From Faecalibacterium sp. CAG:1138 (lineage in GTDB: Bacteria; Bacillota; Clostridia; Christensenellales; CAG-917): 64,000 nucleotides of DNA. Under the pieces are notes generated by a model that saw only the letters and a program-made list of their open reading frames with translations, ran no database searches and was not told where the DNA came from. The stretch covers positions 12,763 through 76,762 of the forward strand of contig HF988646.1 in NCBI GenBank assembly GCA_000434675.1, in the 5' to 3' direction. Positions 35,526 through 43,657 of this stretch are shown here, piece after piece; positions within the stretch are counted from its first letter, which is position 1, and each line of letters begins with the position of its first letter. Both the position numbers and the translations under genes were made by a program.

Positions 35526-37220
35526 ATGAAAGTTTCCGACGTTCTCACCGTCGAAATCGTCGACAGCGGAATGGAAGGCGAGGGCATAGCCAAGGTTGAC
35601 GGCTACGTTCTTTTCGTTCCTATGGCGCTGAAGGGCGAAACGGTGCAAATAAGAATAGACCACCTAAAAAAGAATTTCGGCTACGCAACGCTGAAAAAAG
35701 TTGAGATTCCGTCCGACAAAAGGGTTCGGCCGGCGTGTCCCGTTTACGGCGTTTGCGGCGGATGCGACATGCAGCACGTTGCCTACGACGAGCAAAAGGA
35801 GCAAAAGCGCAGGCAAATCGAAACTTGTCTGAGGAAAAACGCCGGCATCGAATTTTCGGTTCCGGAGGTTTACGGCGGATCAAATCGGTTCGCCTACCGC
35901 AACAAGCTTCAGATGCCGTTCGGACAAAAGGACGGCAAAGCCGTGCTGGGCTTTTTCAAGGAAGGGACGCATACGGTCGTTCCGACCGCGCGATGCGTTT
36001 TGCACGGCAAGTGGGCAGAAGATCTGATGAAAGCCGTTTTGTCGTGGGCAAACGAAAACAAGGTTTCCGTTTACGACGAAAGGTCCCAAAAGGGGATTCT
36101 CAGACATCTCGTGGCCCGAAACGTAGGCGGCCAAACGGTGATCGTCATCGTCGGAAACGGCAACAAACTGCCTGCTGCGGACAATCTTATCTCCGCCCTA
36201 AAAAGCGTTTTCGGCGACGGCTTCAAGCTCTATTTTTCTCCTAACCGCAAAAACACCAACGTCATTCTGGGCGAAAGCGTGACGGAAATTTACGGCAAAA
36301 ACGTCAAAGCAAACGTCGGAGGAGTCAGGGTGGACGTAAGCCCTTACACTTTTTTGCAGGTGAACGACGAAGTGCGCGATACGATATATTCGGCCGTAGC
36401 GGCCGAGGTGGAAAACGGCGTTGACGTCGTCATCGACGCCTACTCCGGCATGGGCATAATGACCGCGCTTCTGTCCTCGAAAGCGAAGGAAGTTTACGGC
36501 GTCGAAATCGTTCCCGAGGCAGTTTCGGACGCCGACAAACTGATGGCCGAAAACGGCATCAAAAACGTCAAAAACATCGCGGGCGACGCCGCAGAAGTGC
36601 TGCCGAAGCTTGCAAAAAGCCTCTCGGAAACGAAAGCGGATTACGTTTATCATTTGGCACAATCGCCATTTGAAGCAATAAAAAGCGGCCGAAAAACCTT
36701 TGAATTGCGTCTTTACGACGAAAAACGCCGCAGTCTTAAAGTCGGCGACGTCATCGAATTCTACACGGACGGCACCGACGAGAGGCTACTGAAAAAAGTC
36801 AAAAATCTTTTCGTATTCGACGATTTTTCCGCGCTTTTCAAAACGCTCGGCACGGGTGAAAACACCTGCGGCGCCGTTATGACCGAGGACGCAGCCATTT
36901 TAGGTATGGGCAAGTATTATTCCGAGGAACGCCAACAGAGAAACAAAGTCGTCGCCATAGAGCTTGCGCCCGCAGAAAAATCAATAACCGTCGTTTTGGA
37001 TCCGCCACGGAAGGGTTGCGATCAAAAGACGCTTGCCGCGGTAAAGGAAGCCCGCCCCGAAAAGGTTATATACGTCAGCTGCAATCCCGCAACTCTTGCC
37101 CGCGACCTTGCGCTTTTGAAAACCGATTTCGATCTCGTTTCCGTCAGAGCCTACGACATGTTCCCTCAAACCAAGCACGTCGAAACCCTCGCCGTCCTTA
37201 CGAAAAAAGGTAATACATGA
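35526..37220 (+). CDS. rlmD: RlmD/TrmA-type RNA (uracil-5)-methyltransferase with inserted ASCH domain
   Basis: 564 residues against about 450 for the family. An N-terminal TRAM domain is followed by iron-sulfur cysteines (CPVYGVCGGCDMQH, plus TARCVLHG) and a Rossmann methyltransferase: VVIDAYSGMGIMTALL binds AdoMet, VVLDPPRKGCD and YVSCNPATLARDL (nucleophilic Cys) are catalytic. Between the strand ending near residue 371 and DPPRKGC at ~489 lie about 110 extra residues reading HLAQSPFEAIKSGRKTFELR, LKVGDVIEFYTDG and KYYSEERQQRNKVVAIEL, which match an ASCH (PUA-like RNA-binding) domain. The frame is continuous. It should methylate a 23S rRNA uridine; the insert's role is unknown. Confidence 0.9.
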   Translation: MKVSDVLTVEIVDSGMEGEGIAKVDGYVLFVPMALKGETVQIRIDHLKKNFGYATLKKVEIPSDKRVRPACPVYGVCGGCDMQHVAYDEQKEQKRRQIETCLRKNAGIEFSVPEVYGGSNRFAYRNKLQMPFGQKDGKAVLGFFKEGTHTVVPTARCVLHGKWAEDLMKAVLSWANENKVSVYDERSQKGILRHLVARNVGGQTVIVIVGNGNKLPAADNLISALKSVFGDGFKLYFSPNRKNTNVILGESVTEIYGKNVKANVGGVRVDVSPYTFLQVNDEVRDTIYSAVAAEVENGVDVVIDAYSGMGIMTALLSSKAKEVYGVEIVPEAVSDADKLMAENGIKNVKNIAGDAAEVLPKLAKSLSETKADYVYHLAQSPFEAIKSGRKTFELRLYDEKRRSLKVGDVIEFYTDGTDERLLKKVKNLFVFDDFSALFKTLGTGENTCGAVMTEDAAILGMGKYYSEERQQRNKVVAIELAPAEKSITVVLDPPRKGCDQKTLAAVKEARPEKVIYVSCNPATLARDLALLKTDFDLVSVRAYDMFPQTKHVETLAVLTKKGNT

Positions 37221-37221
37221 A

Positions 37222-37727
37222 ATGTTGAACGGAAATTTTATAAAAGGTCTTTTAACCGAGAACAAACTGCTCGGCGCGGAAGCGGCATCGAAAACGGCAT
37301 GAAAGCGGCCGTGGAACTTGCGAACGTCATTCTTAAAACCAAATCGTCCAAAAAAGAAGACCTTTGGGCGTACGAGGTAACTTACTATAAAAAGCGCGGA
37401 GCCGATCACGTCGGCATCGACGTTCTGAAACGCTGGCTGCTGGCGGCAAAACCGTCGGATCTGGACTGGCTTTTCGAAAAGGGCGTCGTGGACGAAAAGA
37501 ACATGGCGGACGCGGCCACCGGCCACCTCATAGTTTTAAGTTTTCCCGAGCTTTTGCAAAAGGTAAAAAGAGGCTTCACGAGATTGCCGCTTCTCCTCAG
37601 AATGAACGACATGCTTATGCGCGCAAAACGCGCCGCCGCGCTCGGCCGGAAAATACCTTCTTCCTACAACGAAGACAAAATTTCTTCCTGGCGCGCAAAA
37701 ATCGAAAAAACCGTTTACGGCAAATAA
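37222..37727 (+). pseudogene. Remnant of an FAD-dependent oxidoreductase (geranylgeranyl-reductase-like)
   Basis: An intact frame from about 37269 reads GSGIENGMKAAVELANVIL and KRGADHVGIDVLKRWLL to the TAA at 37727, which resembles the C-terminal third of geranylgeranyl-reductase-type flavoproteins. The GxGIxxGMKAA piece is the last FAD-contacting motif. The FAD-binding N-terminus is absent, and the preceding short frame (MLNGNFIKGLLTENKLLG) joins it only if a frameshift is assumed near 37285. It therefore looks like a truncated, shifted relic. Alternatively a 142-residue protein could start at the ATG 37299, but no ribosome-binding site is seen. Confidence 0.5.
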
Positions 37728-37907
37728 TTTTCGGATTTTATTGTTTATTATGTAAGCATTTATATTGATAGAAAAAGATAGGCGCCGCAGTCCCTTATAA
37801 AGCGGCAGCGCAAAAAATTTCTGCGCCGAAAAAAATTTGCGGTTTGCAAAAATTATGCAAACAACAAGTTTTTATAAAAAATTTAGATAATATTCGAAAA
37901 TTCGACA

Positions 37908-37936
37908 AAAAACGGACAATGCACCGTCCGTTTTTG
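37908..37936 (+). terminator. Terminator upstream of the nrdD promoter
   Basis: AAAAACGGAC / GTCCGTTTTT with an 8-base loop; symmetrical A and T runs allow both directions. Confidence 0.75.
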
Positions 37937-37958
37937 TATTGCGCCAAAAACGACTACA

Positions 37959-38006
37959 CCACAACATATTGTGTCTCGCAAAAAAAGTGCATACAATATG
38001 ATGTAT
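37959..38006 (+). promoter_or_regulatory. Pair of NrdR boxes upstream of nrdD
   Basis: Two 16-bp near-palindromes, CCACAACATATTGTGT at 37959-37974 and ATACAATATGATGTAT at 37991-38006, fit the NrdR consensus ACACWATATATWGTGT. Their starts are 32 bp apart (three helical turns), the arrangement NrdR needs. They sit immediately upstream of the -35 box, so NrdR-nucleotide complexes should repress transcription. Confidence 0.75.
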
Positions 38007-38011
38007 TTCGA

Positions 38012-38040
38012 TTGACATTGAACGGGGCGTTTGCTATAAT
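38012..38040 (+). promoter_or_regulatory. Consensus promoter of nrdD
   Basis: Perfect TTGACA (38012-38017) and perfect TATAAT (38035-38040) with a 17-bp spacer, followed by AAGGAGG at 38061 and the ATG at 38076. Confidence 0.9.
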
Positions 38041-38075
38041 CAAAAACGTACATTTCACAAAAGGAGGAAGCAACA

Positions 38076-40460
38076 ATGCTTCAAGTTAAAAAAAGGGATA
38101 ACAACGTAGTACCGTTTGATCTTTCCAAGATCGAAAACGCCATTGAAAAGGCGTTTATTGCCGTTGGCAAATGCTACACCAAGGATATTATCGAGCTTTT
38201 AAGTCTGAAGGTTACCGCGGCGGTTTCCGACAAAGTGTCGGACGGAGTGGTTTCCGTCGAAGACGTGCAGGACAGCGTCGAAGTGGTGCTCATTCAGGCC
38301 AGCTACGTGGACGTTGCGAAAGCGTACATTCTGTATCGTAAGAATCACGAAAAAATGCGCAACATGTCCTCCACCGTGCTTGACTACAAGGCCACGGTCG
38401 GCAACTATCTTAAAATCAACGACTGGCGCGTGAAGGAGAACTCCACCGTTACCTATTCTGTCGGCGGACTTATCCTTTCCAACAGCGGCGCGATCACCGC
38501 CAACTACTGGCTTTCCGAAATCTACGACGAAGAAATCGAAAAGGCTCATCGCAACGCGGATATCCATATCCACGACCTCAGCATGCTCACGGGTTATTGT
38601 GCCGGTTGGTCCTTGAAACAGCTTATTATGGAAGGTCTGGGCGGCGTGCCGGGCAAAATCACCAGCTCTCCTGCCGGCCACCTCAGCACTCTCTGCAATC
38701 AGATGGTCAACTTCCTCGGCATCATGCAGAACGAATGGGCAGGCGCGCAGGCGTTCAGCTCCTTCGACACCTATCTTGCGCCGTTCGTCAAGGTTGACAA
38801 CCTCTCCTACAAAGAGGTCAAGCAGTGCATCCAGAGCTTCATTTACGGTGTAAACACTCCGTCCAGATGGGGCACGCAGGCGCCGTTCACCAACATCACT
38901 TTGGACTGGGTAGTTCCAAACGATTTGGCCGAGCTTAACGCCATTGTCGGCGGCAAAGAACTTGATTTCAAGTACAAGGATTGCCAAAAAGAAATGGCCA
39001 TGGTCAACAAGGCGTTCATCGAAATTATGATCGAAGGCGACGCCAACGGCCGCGGCTTCCAGTATCCTATCCCGACCTATTCCATCACCAGGGATTTCGA
39101 CTGGTCAGAAACCGAAAACAACAAACTTCTCTTCGAAATGACCGCAAAATACGGCACCCCGTATTTCAGCAATTACATCAACAGCGATATGGAGCCGTCG
39201 GACGTCAGGTCCATGTGCTGCAGATTGCGTCTGGATCTTAGGGAACTGAGGAAAAAATCGGGCGGCTTCTTCGGAAGCGGCGAAAGCACGGGTTCCGTGG
39301 GCGTCGTAACCATAAATATGCCGAGGATCGCGTATCTTTCCAAGGACGAAAACGAATTTTTCGAGCGCCTTGAAAAGCTGATGAATTTGTCCGCAAGAAG
39401 CCTGAAAATCAAACGTAACGTCATTTCCAAGCTTTTGGAAGAAGGCTTGTATCCGTACACCAAACGTTATCTCGGCACCTTCAACAATCACTTTTCCACC
39501 ATCGGCCTTGTGGGCATGAACGAAGCGTGCCTCAACGCAAAATGGCTGGGCGTCGATCTCACGCACAAAGAAGCGCAGGAATTCACCAAAAAGACGCTCA
39601 ACTTCATGCGTAACAAGCTCAGCGACTATCAGGAAGAGTACGGCGACCTCTACAACCTCGAGGCCACCCCTGCCGAAAGCACTTCCTACCGTCTGGCGAA
39701 ACACGACAGAAAGTACTATCCGGACATCATCACCGCCACCAACAGTAAGGATCAGGCTCCGTACTACACCAACAGCTCGCACCTGCCTGTAGGCTACACC
39801 GCAGACATCTTCGAGGCCCTGGACATTCAGGACGAACTTCAGACTCTCTACACCTCCGGCACCGTTTTCCATGCGTTCTTGGGGCAAAAGCTCTCCGACT
39901 GGAAAGCCGCGGCAAACCTGGTCAGGAAGATTGCCGAAAACTACAAGCTTCCTTATTACACCATGAGCCCTACCTATTCCGTATGTCAGGAACACGGTTA
40001 TCTCGAAGGCGAAGTTTACAAATGCCCGAAATGCGGCCGCACCACCGAGGTTTACAGCCGTATCACCGGCTACTATCGTCCGGTTCAGAACTGGAACGAC
40101 GGCAAGCTTGAAGAGTTCCACGCCAGAAAGACCTACGACATCGCCAACAGCCACCTCAAATCCGAGTGCCGCGTAAAGGCGGAAGACGTCAAAAAACCGG
40201 AAAAAGCGCAAGTTAAAGAGCTTCTGCTTTTCACCACCAAAACTTGCCCTAACTGCAAGATGGCCAAAGCAATGCTTCAAAAAGCAGGAATAACCTACAC
40301 GTCCGTCGACGCGCAGGACGAAAAGGAAGTAACGTTGAGCTACGGCGTCAAAAAGGCTCCGACGCTGCTCGTTCCTAACGGCGACGGCTTCGACGTCTAC
40401 GACAACGCCAGCGAAATCAAAAAATTCATCGAAAAACAAGGAGCGACCGTAAATGCATGA
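38076..40460 (+). CDS. nrdD: Anaerobic (class III) ribonucleoside-triphosphate reductase with fused redoxin
   Basis: 794 residues. An N-terminal ATP-cone (VKKRDNNVVPFDLSKIENAI) gives allosteric control; the glycyl-radical barrel includes SMCCRLRLDL and GGFFGSGESTGSVG; a zinc ribbon (CQEHGYLEGEVYKCPKCGR) is followed by the glycyl-radical site SRITGYYRPV. Residues from about 715 form a glutaredoxin/NrdH-like domain with CPNC in TTKTCPNCKMAKAML. With the adjacent flavin reductase this suggests the redoxin-dependent (NrdD2-like) enzyme rather than the formate-dependent one. No activase gene nrdG is in the window. Confidence 0.94.
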   Translation: MLQVKKRDNNVVPFDLSKIENAIEKAFIAVGKCYTKDIIELLSLKVTAAVSDKVSDGVVSVEDVQDSVEVVLIQASYVDVAKAYILYRKNHEKMRNMSSTVLDYKATVGNYLKINDWRVKENSTVTYSVGGLILSNSGAITANYWLSEIYDEEIEKAHRNADIHIHDLSMLTGYCAGWSLKQLIMEGLGGVPGKITSSPAGHLSTLCNQMVNFLGIMQNEWAGAQAFSSFDTYLAPFVKVDNLSYKEVKQCIQSFIYGVNTPSRWGTQAPFTNITLDWVVPNDLAELNAIVGGKELDFKYKDCQKEMAMVNKAFIEIMIEGDANGRGFQYPIPTYSITRDFDWSETENNKLLFEMTAKYGTPYFSNYINSDMEPSDVRSMCCRLRLDLRELRKKSGGFFGSGESTGSVGVVTINMPRIAYLSKDENEFFERLEKLMNLSARSLKIKRNVISKLLEEGLYPYTKRYLGTFNNHFSTIGLVGMNEACLNAKWLGVDLTHKEAQEFTKKTLNFMRNKLSDYQEEYGDLYNLEATPAESTSYRLAKHDRKYYPDIITATNSKDQAPYYTNSSHLPVGYTADIFEALDIQDELQTLYTSGTVFHAFLGQKLSDWKAAANLVRKIAENYKLPYYTMSPTYSVCQEHGYLEGEVYKCPKCGRTTEVYSRITGYYRPVQNWNDGKLEEFHARKTYDIANSHLKSECRVKAEDVKKPEKAQVKELLLFTTKTCPNCKMAKAMLQKAGITYTSVDAQDEKEVTLSYGVKKAPTLLVPNGDGFDVYDNASEIKKFIEKQGATVNA

Positions 40461-41394
40461 CGTCATAGTTATCGGCGCAGGCGTGGCAGGCATGACTGCC
40501 GCGCTCAACGTCCTCAGGGGCGGGAAAAGCGTTTTGGTTTTGGAATCCGAAAGCTTCGGCGGGCAGGTAAGCTTTTCGCCGAGGGTGGAGAACGTACCTT
40601 CCATAAAACAAATTTCCGGTTCGGAATTTGCCGACAATCTTTTTGAACAGATCACCGACCTCGGCGCCGACGTAGAGCTGGAAAAGGTGCTTAAAGTGGA
40701 AAAACAGGAAGATAAAACCTTCGTTGTGACAACCGACTACGGCACCCACACCGCAAAAGCCGTCATCTTGGCAACCGGCGTGAAGCATCGTCACATCGGG
40801 GTAGAGAGGGAACTCGACCTCGTCGGGCACGGCGTAAGCTATTGCGCTGTTTGCGACGGAGCGTTTTACGAGGGCGAAGAAGTGGCGCTCATCGGCGACG
40901 CAAACCCCGCTCTTCAGTACAGCCTTCTTCTTTCCAACTATTGCAAAAAGGTTTATGTTCTGACTCTGTTCGACAAGTTCTTTGCGGACAAAATTCTGGT
41001 GGACAGGCTTCGTGAGCGCGACAACGTCGAAATTCATCACAACCTCTCTTTGCAGGAGTTTTTGGGCGAAGAGGAGCTCACCGGCATACGCCTTAAAAAC
41101 ACCAAGGACGGCACGGACTTTATGGTTCGTTGCAAAGGTTGCTTCATCTGCATAGGGCAGGTACCGGACAACAAGGCGTTTGAAAACATAGTGGATTTGG
41201 ACAGGGCAGGCTACATCGTTTCCGACGAAAGCTGCACCACCAAAACCGACGGCGTGTTCGTTGCGGGCGACTGCCGCACCAAAAAAATGCGTCAGATCAC
41301 CACTGCCGCGGCCGACGGCGCAACGGCGGGGGTTTTTGTGCCCGACGGCGCAACGGCGGCGTTTCTGGCCAATGGCTACATCGACACTTTGTAA
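40453..41394 (+). CDS. trxB: Thioredoxin-reductase-like FAD/NAD(P)H oxidoreductase
   Basis: 313 residues. IVIGAGVAGMTAALNVLRGG binds FAD, SYCAVCDGAFYEG holds the redox CxxC pair, VALIGDANPALQYSL the NAD(P)H site, and TDGVFVAGDCRTKKMRQITTAAADGA the second FAD motif. The GDANPA sequence departs from the usual GGGxSA, so cofactor preference (NADPH, NADH or a flavodoxin-like donor) is open. Its ATG overlaps the end of nrdD by 8 bases, strongly implying that it recharges the fused redoxin for deoxynucleotide synthesis. Confidence 0.92.
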   Translation: MHDVIVIGAGVAGMTAALNVLRGGKSVLVLESESFGGQVSFSPRVENVPSIKQISGSEFADNLFEQITDLGADVELEKVLKVEKQEDKTFVVTTDYGTHTAKAVILATGVKHRHIGVERELDLVGHGVSYCAVCDGAFYEGEEVALIGDANPALQYSLLLSNYCKKVYVLTLFDKFFADKILVDRLRERDNVEIHHNLSLQEFLGEEELTGIRLKNTKDGTDFMVRCKGCFICIGQVPDNKAFENIVDLDRAGYIVSDESCTTKTDGVFVAGDCRTKKMRQITTAAADGATAGVFVPDGATAAFLANGYIDTL

Positions 41395-41403
41395 AAGTAT
41401 AAG

Positions 41404-41432
41404 TCAGACAGCGTTTTGCTGTCTGATTTTAT
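41404..41432 (+). terminator. Terminator after the nrdD-trxB operon
   Basis: TCAGACAGC / GCTGTCTGA stem with a GTTTT-type loop and TTTTAT tail. Confidence 0.85.
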
Positions 41433-41516
41433 ATTATCCCCAAAATTCCCCCTCTCGGATTGACTTTTCGCCCCCGCCGTGTTAATCTATAACTATCAAT
41501 TTTTTCGAGGCGCAAA

Positions 41517-42383
41517 ATGAAGTGCTGGCTTGTTGTAAACGGCTTTTTGAATTCCAAAAAGTTTGAAGAAATATACGGTTTTTTATGCCGCAGCGGCAAA
41601 AAACTGGGCATAGACGTTGAGGTGAAAACGGGCGCCGATATTTTTTGCGGCGTAAACGAAGGCTTTTCGTCGTTTTCGCTTCCCGATTTCGTGCTTTTCT
41701 GGGACAAGGACGCGTACACCGCAAAGCGACTGGAAGAGGCGGGTTTACGCCTTTTCAATTCGGCCGCAAGCGTTGAGCTTTGCGACAACAAGTGCCTGAC
41801 GGCTATGGCGCTTCGCGGCAAAGTGAAAACGCCCGAAACCTTTATAGCTCCGAAAACCTTCGAGGGCGTCGGCTTTAGCAATCTGACTTTTTTGGATAAA
41901 GCCGCCAAAAAGCTCGGCTATCCGATGGTTGTGAAGGAAGCGTACGGCTCGTTCGGCAAACAGGTTTATCTCGTCCGAAACCGCGCCGAGGCGGAAACGC
42001 TGGTGAAGAGCTTTGGCGCAAAGGATTTTCTGATGCAAAAGTTCGTCGAAACCAGCTGCGGCCGCGACGTAAGGATAAACGTCGTAGGGGAAAAGGTGGT
42101 TTCCGCGATGTATCGCCACAACGAAAACGATTTCCGCTCCAACGTAACAAACGGCGGCAAGGCCGAAAACTACCTGCCGACCGAGGAGCAAAAGACTGCG
42201 GCCATTGCCGCGGCAAAGGCTCTGGGGCTTGACTTTTGCGGCGTGGACGTGCTTTTCGGCGAGGGCGGCGAACCCGTGATTGCGGAGGTCAATTCCAACC
42301 CGCATTTCAAGTCCACGTTCGACTGCACGGGCATAGATATGAGCGAGCAGATTCTGTCTTACGTCAAGGAGCAACTAAAGTGA
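41517..42383 (+). CDS. RimK-like ATP-grasp ligase, copy 1
   Basis: 288 residues. CDNKCLTAMALRGKVKTPETF begins the ATP-grasp core; GYPMVVKEAYGSFGKQVYLV is the ATP-binding Lys/Gly loop; RDVRINVVGEKVVSAMYR and EVNSNPHFKS are the metal-binding end motifs. RimK-like ligases add amino acids such as glutamate to peptides, proteins or cofactors. CGAGG precedes the ATG. A second, related ligase overlaps its end by four bases, so the pair acts together. Confidence 0.85.
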   Translation: MKCWLVVNGFLNSKKFEEIYGFLCRSGKKLGIDVEVKTGADIFCGVNEGFSSFSLPDFVLFWDKDAYTAKRLEEAGLRLFNSAASVELCDNKCLTAMALRGKVKTPETFIAPKTFEGVGFSNLTFLDKAAKKLGYPMVVKEAYGSFGKQVYLVRNRAEAETLVKSFGAKDFLMQKFVETSCGRDVRINVVGEKVVSAMYRHNENDFRSNVTNGGKAENYLPTEEQKTAAIAAAKALGLDFCGVDVLFGEGGEPVIAEVNSNPHFKSTFDCTGIDMSEQILSYVKEQLK

Positions 42384-43174
42384 AAGGACTTTTGATATAC
42401 GACGCCGTGGGTTTTGCGCGCAATTCCTGGTTTGCCAAAAGACTTGAACAAGCCTGCAAAAAACAGGGTTTAGATTTAAATTTGTGCGTTTTAACGTCCG
42501 AAACAGTGCATTTGCCGCTTGTTCCCGATTTCGCGGCAGTGCGGGTGGCAAACCCCGCTCTTACTAAAAAACTTGAGGACGCAGGCGTCAGAACCTTCAA
42601 CAATTATAAAACCTCTTTCGTCGCCAACGACAAGTGGAAGACCTATCTTTTCTTGAAGGAAAACGGTTTTCGCGTTATGGAAACAGAGGAGGGTTTTTCC
42701 GAAAAATTGCCGTTCCCGTACGTTTTGAAAAGCGTGGACGGCCACGGCGGAAGCGAAGTGTTTCTCGTCAAAACGAAAGAGGAGAAAAACAAGCTTAAGG
42801 CGGAATATTCTTCGGGCAGACGGTTTGTGAGTCAAAAGCTTTGCTCAAGCCCCGGCCGCGACCTCAGGGTTTACGTTTTGGGCGGCAAGGTGCTTGCCGG
42901 CGCGATGAGAAGTTCTGCTTCCGATTTTCGGAGCAACTATTCTTTGGGCGGCACGGCCGAAATCGTTCAGGTTCCGCAAAATATCGCATTCTCTGCCGAG
43001 CGGATAGCCGCCAAGCTTCAAAGCGATTTCGTGGGCGTCGATTTTATATTTGACGGCGACGATGCCGTAGTCAACGAAGTTGAGGACGTAGTCGGCACCC
43101 GAATGCTTTACGCCCTTACCGACCTTGACGCCGCGGAAGAATACGCAAAATATATTGCCAAAAATCTGAAATAG
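42380..43174 (+). CDS. RimK-like ATP-grasp ligase, copy 2
   Basis: 264 residues starting at a GTG overlapping the previous TGA (GTGA), with AAGGAG eight bases upstream. Parallel motifs to copy 1: NDKWKTYLFLKENGF, FPYVLKSVDGHGGSEVFLV, RDLRVYVLGGKVLAGAMR and AVVNEVEDVVGTRML. The final Asn-rich metal motif is altered (NEVEDVVG instead of NSNPHF), so the two copies have probably diverged in substrate or one is regulatory. Confidence 0.82.
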   Translation: MKGLLIYDAVGFARNSWFAKRLEQACKKQGLDLNLCVLTSETVHLPLVPDFAAVRVANPALTKKLEDAGVRTFNNYKTSFVANDKWKTYLFLKENGFRVMETEEGFSEKLPFPYVLKSVDGHGGSEVFLVKTKEEKNKLKAEYSSGRRFVSQKLCSSPGRDLRVYVLGGKVLAGAMRSSASDFRSNYSLGGTAEIVQVPQNIAFSAERIAAKLQSDFVGVDFIFDGDDAVVNEVEDVVGTRMLYALTDLDAAEEYAKYIAKNLK

Positions 43175-43191
43175 GATTTATAAGGAGAAAT

Positions 43192-43411
43192 ATGAAACGC
43201 TGCATTGCATTTGCCGATGCAGCCGCAAAATCCGAAGTGATGGGACCTACCGAAACTTTGCTTTTTGGAAAATAGCTCCCACAAAACGGCCGACAACCTC
43301 AAAACATTGCAAACGATGTTCATCGTTTCCACAAGTTTGCTGTCACTTTTCGTCATTGCGCTTGCCGTAGTTCTCATCGTCCGGAAACGCCGCGGTCATC
43401 TCGCCGCCTAA
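43192..43411 (+). other. Decayed or coupled small-peptide region after the ligase pair
   Basis: AAGGAG followed by an ATG at 43192 encodes a 27-residue peptide (MKRCIAFADAAAKSEV...) ending at 43275. A second frame overlapping it, possible TTG start 43265, encodes about 48 residues with one membrane segment (MFIVSTSLLSLFVIALAVVLIV) and a KRRGH tail ending at 43411. The second has no ribosome-binding site. Either a broken single gene or two coupled micro-proteins. Confidence 0.35.
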
Positions 43412-43423
43412 CCCAACCAACCC

Positions 43424-43452
43424 AAAAAGCGAACCCTCCGGTTCGCTTTTTT
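43424..43452 (+). terminator. Terminator closing the core region before the island
   Basis: AAAAGCGAACC / GGTTCGCTTTT with a CTCC loop and T-run. A second weaker stem, AAAGACAATG / CATTGTCTTT, follows at 43493-43518. Confidence 0.85.
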
Positions 43453-43601
43453 ATTTTGTCTTTGTTTTGTTTCAAGTCCGTTGCCTACAAAAAAAGACAA
43501 TGCTGTCGCATTGTCTTTATTTTGTAAACAAACAACAAAAAGGAGCGTCTTTTTATGCCGAAAAGGGGGCAGGCGTCCACGGGGAATTGAACTTGAATAT
43601 G

Positions 43602-43630
43602 TTGATTTTTGACGAATAATTTGGTATAAT
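43602..43630 (+). promoter_or_regulatory. Promoter of the HEPN-nucleotidyltransferase pair
   Basis: TTGATT at 43602-43607 and TATAAT at 43625-43630, 17-bp spacer. Confidence 0.65.
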
Positions 43631-43657
43631 AATAAAAAATGCGAAGAGGTAAAAATA

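Noticed and set aside
37844..38089. 81-codon frame across the nrdD promoter
   Set aside because: It runs through a terminator, two NrdR boxes and the promoter, and has no ribosome-binding site.
43565..43600. tRNA 3'-end-like sequence (GGGGAATTGAAC) at the left island border
   Set aside because: The would-be T-stem halves do not pair and no other arms are present; it is not a copy of the tRNA-Leu 3' end.
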